Source of the DNA: Treponema sp.
GTDB lineage: Bacteria; Spirochaetota; Spirochaetia; Treponematales; Breznakiellaceae
NCBI GenBank assembly: GCA_031266695.1
Contig: JAISAK010000237.1
Location: 1-6,335, forward strand
DNA length: 6,335 bases
Direction: 5' to 3'
The position numbers were made by a program, and so were the translations under genes. The notes beneath the pieces are model-generated. The model saw only the letters and a program-made list of their open reading frames with translations. It made no database searches and was not told where the DNA came from. Every line of letters begins with the position of its first letter. Position 1 is the first letter of the stretch. Below, piece after piece: positions 1-5,113 of this stretch.

Positions 1-18
1 GCAAAGGCAGTGACCAAT

Positions 19-77
19 GCGCGAGGGCTTCAGCCCGAGCAGCGCGCCGCGGGGCGAAATAAACGCGCTCCGTCAGG
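19..77. repeat. 59-bp direct repeat, copy 1
   Basis: This stretch recurs at 255-313 with only two substitutions (C/T in the cagccc/cagcct segment and T/C in cgtcagg/cgccagg). It has hairpin potential: GCGCG (19-23) can pair with CGCGC (43-47) around an inner GGGC-TTCA-GCCC stem-loop (25-36). At its right edge CGCTCC (66-71) and GGAGCG (76-81) form another small stem that copy 2 lacks. GC-rich, structured, non-coding and duplicated, it looks like a REP-like dispersed intergenic element. The family is not recognised. Confidence 0.85.
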
Positions 78-94
78 AGCGTTAACTCAATAAA

Positions 95-241
95 GGCAGC
101 AGCGCCCGGCGCTGAATACACCCACAACAAACCGAAGGTTTGAGGCATGCGTAAGCATGGTGAGAGACTAAAAGTAGCATGGTGGGAGCCCCGAAAAAAG
201 CTACAGCACAGAATAAATGCTTAAGGGGCGTGACTGCTGCC
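95..241. other. Inverted-repeat-rich non-coding segment, possible structured RNA
   Basis: No gene is supported here. GGCAGCAG (95-102) is exactly complementary to CTGCTGCC (234-241) and could close a multibranched fold. Inside lie several short perfect inverted repeats: CAGCGCCCGGCGCTG (100-114, overlapping and so competing with the outer stem), AAACC-GAA-GGTTT (129-141), CATGC-GTAA-GCATG with a GNRA-type loop (146-159), GTAGC/GCTAC (174-178 with 200-204) and AGCA/TGCT (205-208 with 218-221). The segment sits exactly between the two 59-bp repeats. The pairings are read from the sequence. That they form an expressed RNA, or which strand would be transcribed, is unproven. It may instead be the body of a non-autonomous repeat element. 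Confidence 0.3.
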
Positions 242-254
242 GCACCGAATATAG

Positions 255-313
255 GCGCGAGGGCTTCAGCCTGAGCAGCGCGCCGCGGGGCGAAATAAAC
301 GCGCTCCGCCAGG
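255..313. repeat. 59-bp direct repeat, copy 2
   Basis: This is the second copy of the repeat at 19-77, offset by 236 bp with two mismatches. Identity ends abruptly at 313, after which the sequence turns AT-rich and becomes the permease promoter region, so the repeat boundary abuts the control region. The inner GGGC-TTCA-GCCT stem keeps pairing through a G-T wobble. The 3' GGAGCG arm of copy 1 is replaced by unrelated sequence. Confidence 0.85.
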
Positions 314-314
314 G

Positions 315-330
315 GTAAAAAATATTTTAC
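315..330. promoter_or_regulatory. AT-rich palindrome upstream of the permease promoter
   Basis: GTAAAA (315-320), AATA spacer, TTTTAC (325-330): a perfect 6-bp-arm inverted repeat ending 3 bp before the predicted -35 element. It could be an activator site, or simply the AT-rich boundary after the repeat. Only the symmetry is directly seen. Confidence 0.3.
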
Positions 331-333
331 TTA

Positions 334-362
334 TTGACTGTATTATTTTTTAGTGCTAAATT
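334..362 (+). promoter_or_regulatory. Predicted sigma70-type promoter of the permease gene
   Basis: The -35 is TTGACT (334-339, five of six consensus bases). A 17-bp spacer leads to the -10, TAAATT (357-362, four of six), preceded by TGC, which makes an extended -10. The predicted start is near 369, giving a leader of about 87 nt before the permease ATG. AT-rich surroundings in otherwise GC-rich DNA support the call. Confidence 0.6.
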
Positions 363-366
363 TATC

Positions 367-382
367 TTGAAACCTGTTTCAA
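367..382. promoter_or_regulatory. Putative repressor operator over the permease transcription start
   Basis: TTGAAACCTGTTTCAA is a perfect 7-bp-arm inverted repeat with a 2-bp centre. It lies over the predicted +1 of the permease promoter, the usual place for a repressor operator. The TGAAAC/GTTTCA arms resemble operators of LacI-family regulators, many of which sense sugars or purines. The regulator is not in this window and its identity is inference. Confidence 0.5.
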
Positions 383-410
383 ATTGCGTTTTGGCGCGCT
401 GTCAAGTGAT

Positions 411-442
411 TTTGAAACCGGCTTACCGGTTATATTTTCAAA
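411..442 (+). promoter_or_regulatory. Second operator-like half-site and leader hairpin of the permease
   Basis: TTGAAACC (412-419) repeats the left half of the 367-382 palindrome. The segment also folds: TTTGAAA (411-417) pairs with TTTCAAA (436-442), and CCGG (418-421) pairs with CCGG (426-429) around a CTTA loop, leaving a TTATAT bulge on the 3' side. It ends 2 bp before the GGAGGG ribosome binding site (445-450). It could be a second repressor site or an RNA hairpin affecting translation. I do not see a purine riboswitch core here. Confidence 0.4.
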
Positions 443-455
443 TCGGAGGGACGTC

Positions 456-1805
456 ATGGCGGAAAAACCAAACTCAAAGGCGGATATTCTAAACATCTAT
501 AAGCTTGACGGAAGGGTGCCCGTCGGAAGGGCAATCCCCTTCGGCCTGCAGCATGTACTGGCCATGTTTGTGGCAAACCTGGCGCCCATCATCATTGTCG
601 CCGGGGCGGTAAAACTCGATCCGGCCCAAACCGCGGTTCTGATACAGAACGCCATGTTTGTGGCGGGTATCGCCTCCCTTATTCAACTGTATCCCCTGTG
701 GAGAATCGGGTCAAGGCTTCCCATCATCATGGGGGTAAGTTTTACCTTTGTAACCATCCTTAGCTATGTGGGGACGACCTACGGCTATCCTTCGGTAATC
801 GGGGCGGTTCTGATCGGGGGCGCCTTTGAAGGCTGCCTGGGACTTCTGGCAAAGTACTGGAAAAAAATCATCGCCCCGGTAGTCGCCGCCAGTGTGGTTA
901 CCACTATCGGTTTTTCCCTGCTCATCGTCGGGGCGTCGTCATTTGCCGGCGGGGCCGGAAAACCGGATATCGGTTCTCCCACTAATATGCTGCTGGGAAC
1001 GGTGACTCTTCTGGCGTGCCTGTTTTTCAATGTCTTCGCGAAATCCTACTGGAAACAGCTTTCCGTTCTTTTCGGGCTTGTCGTCGGATATGCCCTTGCC
1101 TGTATCCTGGGGGCGGTTGATTTCTCCGGCTTCGCCAACACGGGCTTTATATCAATTCCCCGCTTCCTCCCCTTCGCGCCGGAATTTCATTTCGGCGCCA
1201 TTGCCTCGGTGGCGGTGATATTTCTCGTCTCCGCTACGGAAACCATCGGGGATACTTCGGCCATGACCATGACGGGGTTGAACCGGGAGATAACGGAAAA
1301 AGAAATATCCGGTTCCCTTGCCTGCGACGGATTCGCCAGCAGCATCTCCTCCCTCTTCGGATGCCTGCCGGTTACTTCCTTCAGCCAGAACGTCGGCCTT
1401 ATCGCCATGACCAGGGTGGTCAACCGCTTCACCATTATGACGGGAGCGGCCTGCATGATTCTCGCCGGCCTGTTTCCGCCCCTGGGGGTGTTTTTCGCCA
1501 GCCTCCCCGACTCGGTTCTTGGAGGCTGTACCATTATGATGTTCGGCTCCATCGTGGTAAGCGGCGTTCAAATGCTCACCCGCTGCGGCTTTACCCAGAG
1601 AAACGTAACCATCGCTTCCCTGTCCATCGGCATCGGGGTCGGCTTTACCCAGGTTCCCGAACTGTTCAACATTTTCCCCTCCCTGGTACGGGAGGTCTTT
1701 GCCAACAACTGTGTGGCGGTAACCTTCGTGATAGCCATAGTCCTCAATCTGATCCTTCCCAAGGATATGGAAATAAAAATAATTCAGAGGGACGCGAAGG
1801 CGTAA
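456..1805 (+). CDS. NCS2-family purine (xanthine/uric acid-type) permease
   Basis: A 449-residue integral membrane transporter of the NCS2 (nucleobase:cation symporter 2) family, predicted to bring xanthine, uric acid or a related oxopurine across the inner membrane with protons or sodium. It has many hydrophobic segments and the family landmarks: FGLQHVLAMF (29-38) in the first membrane helix, ATETIGD (260-266) with the substrate-binding glutamate E262, and the NCS2 signature QNVGLIAMTR (311-320). Length is normal for the family. The ATG at 456 was chosen because GGAGGG (445-450) lies 5 bp upstream. The longer in-frame TTG at 384 adds 24 unlikely residues that overlap the operator region. 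Purine rather than uracil specificity is inferred from the purine/selenium-hydroxylase neighbourhood and cannot be fixed from sequence alone. The gene has its own promoter and converges on the mocA-like gene. Confidence 0.93.
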   Translation: MAEKPNSKADILNIYKLDGRVPVGRAIPFGLQHVLAMFVANLAPIIIVAGAVKLDPAQTAVLIQNAMFVAGIASLIQLYPLWRIGSRLPIIMGVSFTFVTILSYVGTTYGYPSVIGAVLIGGAFEGCLGLLAKYWKKIIAPVVAASVVTTIGFSLLIVGASSFAGGAGKPDIGSPTNMLLGTVTLLACLFFNVFAKSYWKQLSVLFGLVVGYALACILGAVDFSGFANTGFISIPRFLPFAPEFHFGAIASVAVIFLVSATETIGDTSAMTMTGLNREITEKEISGSLACDGFASSISSLFGCLPVTSFSQNVGLIAMTRVVNRFTIMTGAACMILAGLFPPLGVFFASLPDSVLGGCTIMMFGSIVVSGVQMLTRCGFTQRNVTIASLSIGIGVGFTQVPELFNIFPSLVREVFANNCVAVTFVIAIVLNLILPKDMEIKIIQRDAKA

Positions 1806-1811
1806 AATAGT

Positions 1812-2486
1812 TTATACTCCGCGGGTCAGGTTCAGACCTTCGAGCCGGGAAAGAGTCCCGGGATCGTCAACATCGATCAGGGGGGAACAGGGGGAGGATC
1901 GGGAAAAGGAAGTTTCCGCGATTTCTACCCTGACAAGGCTTTCGGGATGCCGGCGTATCACGTCACGGCCGCGTTCCCCTTCGCCCAGGGTAAGCAATTC
2001 CCGCCGGAAGGCGCCGGAAAAAAGCGCCGGGCTTCCCGGCTCTCCCCGGTAACAGGGCTGCACAATACAGCCGGGCCGGCGGGCCTCCAGTATGAGCCGG
2101 ACTATGGCGGCGTCAAGCAGGGGCTGGTCGCAGGGGAAAAAAAGGTAACAGGAAGAGGACGCGGCGCCGGCGGCCTCGAGGCCAAGGCGTATGCTTTCGC
2201 GCTGGCCCTTTTCCGGCGCGGTATTGCGGACAAGCGTTAGGGGTAAAGCTTCGGCAAGGGCGGCGGTTCTTTCATCGGCGGCGACAAAAATAATTTTTCG
2301 AAAGCAGTCCATGCCGCAGACCAGATCCAGGGTGTGCCGGGCAAGGGCTTTGCCGCGGAAGGGAACAAGAAGTTTGTTTTCACTCCCAAAACGGCGGGAA
2401 AAACCGGAAGCCATGAGAATGGCGAAGACAGCTTCCCGGTGGCGCAAAAACCTACTGTTTTTTTGAAGGAAACCAGTAATTTTCAT
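1812..2486 (-). CDS. MocA-like molybdenum cofactor nucleotidyltransferase
   Basis: A cytosolic nucleotidyltransferase of the MobA-like fold, closest to MocA/YgfJ proteins, which transfer CMP from CTP to molybdopterin to make the MCD cofactor of xanthine dehydrogenase-type enzymes. From the ATG at 2486 it has 224 residues. Seen are the nucleotide-binding loop MASGFSRRFGSENKLL (25-40), with ASG in place of the usual AAG; a GQRESIRLGL segment (94-103); FFPCDQPLLD (116-125), the metal-binding Asp region; GEPGSPALF (148-156); and IDVDDPGTL (204-212). The start is uncertain. ATG 2486 overlaps the upstream deaminase by 35 bp and its only good ribosome binding site (GGAGGG, 2504-2509) is 17 bp away. 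A TTG at 2447, just past the deaminase stop, would remove 13 atypical N-terminal residues. It is co-transcribed with the deaminase. YgfJ-type proteins are a known component of SDMH loci, which fits the selD operon next door. Confidence 0.85.
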   Translation of the reverse strand: MKITGFLQKNSRFLRHREAVFAILMASGFSRRFGSENKLLVPFRGKALARHTLDLVCGMDCFRKIIFVAADERTAALAEALPLTLVRNTAPEKGQRESIRLGLEAAGAASSSCYLFFPCDQPLLDAAIVRLILEARRPGCIVQPCYRGEPGSPALFSGAFRRELLTLGEGERGRDVIRRHPESLVRVEIAETSFSRSSPCSPLIDVDDPGTLSRLEGLNLTRGV

Positions 2487-3006
2487 GGCATTTCATAAAT
2501 TCGCCCTCCATTTCCAAGAAAGGCCCCAGAACCTCAATTTTTTTCTGCCCCCGGGCAAACACTACCCGGCAGGTAAGATCCAGCGTAGGGTTACGCAGAT
2601 CGTCGCCGGTTACTTTTTTCAGTTCCGATTCCCGGCCAATCATAACCAGGCGCCCAAGGTTCCCCCAATAAATGGCCCCGGCGCACATTGCGCAAGGTTC
2701 GCCGCAGTTATACATGGTAAAATTCGCCATTTCTTCTTTGGTGTATTTCCGCGAGGCCTTGCGCATTAACAGGGCTTCCGCGTGCGCGGTACAGTCCCCG
2801 CCAAGGGTAACCTCTTCATTACCCTGTTCCATAAGAATATGTCCCCCGGCGTCTGCCAGCAAACAGCCAAAGGGGTGGTTCCCTTTCCTCCGGGCTTCCC
2901 AGCAAATTTCAATGACCCGTTTCAGCAGATCAACCTCATAGGGCTTCAGATCCGAAAGTTTATATTCATTCTCCTCATATTCAACGACAAATTTTTTTAC
3001 AGCCAT
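2452..3006 (-). CDS. Guanine/nucleoside deaminase-like protein (CDA superfamily)
   Basis: A 184-residue zinc-dependent deaminase of the cytidine/deoxycytidylate deaminase superfamily, in the group that includes GuaD-type guanine deaminases and TadA. The zinc ligands and catalytic glutamate are clear: H75-A-E77, and P104-C105-A-M-C108 followed by AGAIYWGNLGRLV. NHPFGCLLAD (43-52) is the usual substrate-pocket strand. The long tail after the domain (about 135-184) and the AIYW motif resemble guanine deaminases more than tRNA adenosine deaminase. Substrate guanine (giving xanthine) is inferred from the purine context. Adenine, another nucleobase or a nucleoside is possible. The ATG at 3006 is preferred because AGGAGGG (3010-3016 on the opposite strand) lies directly upstream. 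A TTG at 3024 would place the start before that site. First gene of a leftward operon with mocA. Confidence 0.85.
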   Translation of the reverse strand: MAVKKFVVEYEENEYKLSDLKPYEVDLLKRVIEICWEARRKGNHPFGCLLADAGGHILMEQGNEEVTLGGDCTAHAEALLMRKASRKYTKEEMANFTMYNCGEPCAMCAGAIYWGNLGRLVMIGRESELKKVTGDDLRNPTLDLTCRVVFARGQKKIEVLGPFLEMEGEFMKCHENYWFPSKKQ

Positions 3007-3060
3007 ATTCCCTCCTGAAAACAATAACCACTGGAAATTGGACTTGTTTAACCACTAAAA

Positions 3061-3089
3061 ATTATATCAAAAGCTTGTTCTTGGATAAA
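3061..3089 (-). promoter_or_regulatory. Predicted promoter of the deaminase-mocA operon
   Basis: On the minus strand a perfect TATAAT (3066-3061) is preceded by TGA, giving an extended -10 (TGNTATAAT). Seventeen bases further upstream is TTTATC (3089-3084), a poor -35 with three matches, which extended -10 promoters tolerate. Transcription would start near 3054, leaving a leader of about 48 nt before the deaminase ATG. Confidence 0.6.
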
Positions 3090-3103
3090 GAGGGGTGTAT
3101 AAT
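3075..3103 (+). promoter_or_regulatory. Predicted promoter of the selD-yedF-DUF3343-yqeC operon
   Basis: TTGTTC (3075-3080), exactly 17 bp, then a perfect TATAAT (3098-3103). The predicted start falls at about 3110, the first base of the chosen selD ATG, so the mRNA would be leaderless or nearly so. It overlaps the divergent deaminase promoter region (3061-3089), so the two may compete or be controlled together. A weaker alternative, TTGGAC (3038-3043) with TTATAT (3062-3067), would give a normal leader. Confidence 0.55.
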
Positions 3104-3109
3104 CCGGTT

Positions 3110-4231
3110 ATGGATCGGAAAGACGCCGGATACCGGAATACGGAAGGGGAAGGCCGGGGCGGGCAAAGGGTAAGCCTTCTTTCCAACTGCACCTCGGGCG
3201 GCTGCGGAGCGAAAATAGGCCCCGGGGAACTTTCGGAACTGCTTGCCTCCCTCGAAGTAAAAGAAGATCCGGCGCTGCTTGTCGGCTTCGGCGGCAGGGA
3301 TGACGCCGCGGTTTACCGGATCGACACGGAACGCGCCCTGGTTTCCACCACCGACTTCTTTTCGCCCATGGTGGAGGACCCTTACCTTTTCGGAAAAATC
3401 GCCGCGGCAAACGCGTTAAGCGACATCTATGCCATGGGGGGAAGGCCTGTCTTCGCCCTTAACCTGATCTGTTTTCCGGAGAAACTTGACCGGGGGATAC
3501 TGCGGGATATCCTTGCGGGGGGCGCGGAAAAACTGCGCGAAGCGGACACGACGCTTGCCGGGGGCCACTCGATTTTTGATCACGAACCAAAGTACGGCCT
3601 GGCGGTTACGGGCTTTGTCGATCCCCGGAGGGTTCTGCGCAACAACGCGTGCCGGGCGGGGGACGCGCTTATCCTTACCAAGCCCCTGGGAGTCGGCCTT
3701 GTCATGGCGGGCCTGCGCGGGGGCGAAGCTTCCCCCGCCCTCGTAAAGGCCGCGGCGGACTCAATGGAGCGCCTTAACCGCCGGGCCGCGGAAAAAATTT
3801 CCGGTAACAGCTCCCTTGCGCCTCACGTTCATGCCTGCACCGACATAACCGGCTTCGGCCTGGCGGTTCACGCTTCGGAGATGGCCGGAACGGATTACAC
3901 CCTGGTTATCGACAGCGCCTCCCTTCCCCTGCTTGAGGGCGCCCTGGGCTTTGCGGAAAATTTTTACGCCACCGCCGCGGGTCAGCGCAACCGGAATTAC
4001 ATGGAAAGCGCGCCGGGCTCCGGCCCCGCGGGAAAAAAAATCGGCGCCGCCGGCGTTTCCGCCGCCCTGCAGGAAATTGTTTTCGATCCCCAGACTTCGG
4101 GGGGGCTGCTTATTTCCGTCGCGGCCGAAGCCGCGCAGGAACTCTGCGGCGCGATAAGGCGGGACGATCCCGCCGCGGCCATTATCGGAGAAGTTACGCC
4201 CCGGGACGGGGCGGCGGTGCTGATAGTATAG
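3110..4231 (+). CDS. selD: Selenide, water dikinase (selenophosphate synthetase)
   Basis: Makes selenophosphate, the activated selenium donor, from selenide and ATP in the cytosol. From the ATG at 3110 it has 373 residues, slightly longer than the roughly 345 usual because of a 25-residue polar N-terminus. Family motifs are complete: GGCGAKIGP (30-38) with catalytic C32 and K35, GFGGRDDAAV (59-68), STTDFFSPMVEDPYLFGKIA (79-98), NALSDIYAMGG (101-111), AGGHS (150-154), and DPQTSGGLL near the C-terminus. The catalytic position is TGC (Cys), not a TGA selenocysteine codon. An in-frame GTG at 3095 is possible but lies just upstream of the predicted -10, so it would not be on that transcript. AGAGGGG (3089-3095) is 14 bp from the ATG. 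First gene of the selenium operon. Its stop overlaps the yedF ribosome binding site. With no SelA/SelB here, the neighbours point to use in molybdenum hydroxylases, though other selenium uses elsewhere in the genome cannot be excluded. Confidence 0.96.
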   Translation: MDRKDAGYRNTEGEGRGGQRVSLLSNCTSGGCGAKIGPGELSELLASLEVKEDPALLVGFGGRDDAAVYRIDTERALVSTTDFFSPMVEDPYLFGKIAAANALSDIYAMGGRPVFALNLICFPEKLDRGILRDILAGGAEKLREADTTLAGGHSIFDHEPKYGLAVTGFVDPRRVLRNNACRAGDALILTKPLGVGLVMAGLRGGEASPALVKAAADSMERLNRRAAEKISGNSSLAPHVHACTDITGFGLAVHASEMAGTDYTLVIDSASLPLLEGALGFAENFYATAAGQRNRNYMESAPGSGPAGKKIGAAGVSAALQEIVFDPQTSGGLLISVAAEAAQELCGAIRRDDPAAAIIGEVTPRDGAAVLIV

Positions 4232-4239
4232 GAGGATTT

Positions 4240-4848
4240 ATGACGGTTATCAATGTATTGGGCAAACCCTGCCCCAGTCCGGTAATTGAGGCAAAGAAGG
4301 CGCTGCGGAAAAGCGCCCCGGGGGAACGGATTCAGGTGCTGGTTGACAATGACATCAGCCGGCAGAATCTTGAAAAGATGGCAAAGGGTTTGGGCTGCCC
4401 CTTTGCATACGAAAAGCAGGACGACGGGAATATTCTTGTTACCCTCGAGGCGGCGGCTGAACCGGCGACCGGGACTCCTGCCGGGCCGGAGCTTTCCCCG
4501 GCGGGCGGTTCCGGCGGCCTGGTGGTTGCCATCGGACAAAATACAATGGGCTCGGGCAGCGACGAGTTAGGCGCTATTCTCGTCAAGGCTTTTATTTATT
4601 CCCTTACGGAACTGGATACGCCGCCGGAAACCCTGCTTTTTTTTAACTCCGGGGTTAAGCTTACCACGGAAGGTTCCAATGTCATTGCCGATCTTAAAAC
4701 CCTTGAATCAAAGGGGGCGATTATTTCAAGCTGCGGCACCTGTCTTGATTTTTACAAGCTTAAGGAAAAGCTCGCCATAGGGAACGTGACCAATATGTAC
4801 GCCATTGCTTCGGCAATGGGAGAGGCGGGAAAACTTATCAACCTGTAA
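4240..4848 (+). CDS. yedF: Sulfurtransferase-like selenium metabolism protein YedF
   Basis: A 202-residue two-domain protein matching the selenium-associated YedF family. Residues 1-70 form a TusA/SirA-like domain with the hallmark C11-P-S-P motif (GKPCPSPVIEAKKALR), the persulfide or perselenide carrier cysteine of TusA proteins. A Pro/Ala/Gly-rich linker (about 71-92) leads to a DsrE-like domain (93-202) with GSGSDELGAILVKAF and a C165-G-T-C168 pair in ISSCGTCLDFYKLKEKL, typical of this family. It probably takes part in carrying reactive selenium (or sulfur) to or from SelD or to the hydroxylase. The exact reaction is not established. AGGAGG (4230-4235) overlaps the selD stop codon, 8 bp separate the genes and translation is likely coupled. 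The single-domain E. coli protein also named YedF matches only the N-terminal half. Confidence 0.93.
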   Translation: MTVINVLGKPCPSPVIEAKKALRKSAPGERIQVLVDNDISRQNLEKMAKGLGCPFAYEKQDDGNILVTLEAAAEPATGTPAGPELSPAGGSGGLVVAIGQNTMGSGSDELGAILVKAFIYSLTELDTPPETLLFFNSGVKLTTEGSNVIADLKTLESKGAIISSCGTCLDFYKLKEKLAIGNVTNMYAIASAMGEAGKLINL

Positions 4849-4863
4849 CGGCGGCTGCCGGAA

Positions 4864-4878
4864 AAGGGACATGCCCTT
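4864..4878 (+). promoter_or_regulatory. Hairpin enclosing the DUF3343 start region
   Basis: AAGGG (4864-4868) and CCCTT (4874-4878) form a perfect 5-bp inverted repeat whose 5-nt loop (ACATG) contains the ATG. The only Shine-Dalgarno-like sequence is the left arm, so folding would hide it. From that site the ATG is only 2 bp away, whereas the TTG two codons later (4877) is 8 bp away. Another small hairpin, CGGC-GGCT-GCCG (4849-4860), sits just upstream. Together they could set the ratio of this small protein to its neighbours. No experiment supports this. Confidence 0.3.
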
Positions 4879-5113
4879 GGAAATTATTGTTGTCCTGCGC
4901 AATACCCACGAGGCGATTATGGGCGAGCGGAAGCTTCTTGACTCGGGTCTTGACGTGCGCGTAATGCCCATGCCCAGGCAGCTTGGCCCCGGCTGCGGCA
5001 TGGCACTCCGGATAGACCCCGGGGACTTTGAAAAAACCCGGGAACTGTTAGGCGAAACCATCCGGGGGCTTTACCGCCGAGCCGGAGAGGACTTTGTTCC
5101 GTGGAACCCCTGA
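4871..5113 (+). CDS. DUF3343 protein, putative Se/S carrier
   Basis: An 80-residue cytosolic protein of the DUF3343 (putative Se/S carrier-like) family. The N-terminal strand EIIVVLRNTHEAIMGERKLL (4-23) and the segment PRQLGPGCGMALRI, with the protein's only cysteine, match the family pattern. A helical tail follows. No enzyme motif is seen, and a single exposed cysteine suits a carrier of persulfide or perselenide. The function is not proven. The ATG at 4871 is the only ATG in reach. Its ribosome binding site is weak and sits in a small hairpin, and the TTG at 4877 is an alternative two codons in. The gene follows yedF by 22 bp and its end overlaps yqeC by 13 bp, so it is embedded in the selenium operon and probably translationally coupled to yqeC. 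Confidence 0.85.
   Translation: MPLEIIVVLRNTHEAIMGERKLLDSGLDVRVMPMPRQLGPGCGMALRIDPGDFEKTRELLGETIRGLYRRAGEDFVPWNP

Noticed and set aside
19..313. CRISPR array
   Set aside because: Only two 59-bp repeats 236 bp apart with a structured spacer; length and spacing are wrong and no cas genes are present.
384..455. Upstream TTG start adding 24 residues to the permease
   Set aside because: It would start inside the control region, the added residues do not look like a transporter N-terminus, and the ATG at 456 has a well-placed GGAGGG site.
367..455. Purine or xanthine riboswitch in the permease leader
   Set aside because: The leader is short and lacks a recognisable purine aptamer core. The symmetric elements fit protein operators or a simple hairpin better.
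1152..1571. Minus-strand open frame of 139 residues opposite the permease
   Set aside because: Polar His/Gly/Arg-rich translation typical of the antisense of a membrane protein; no domain.
3203..3220. Possible in-frame selenocysteine codon in selD
   Set aside because: The catalytic position reads TGC, an ordinary cysteine, and there is no in-frame TGA within the gene.
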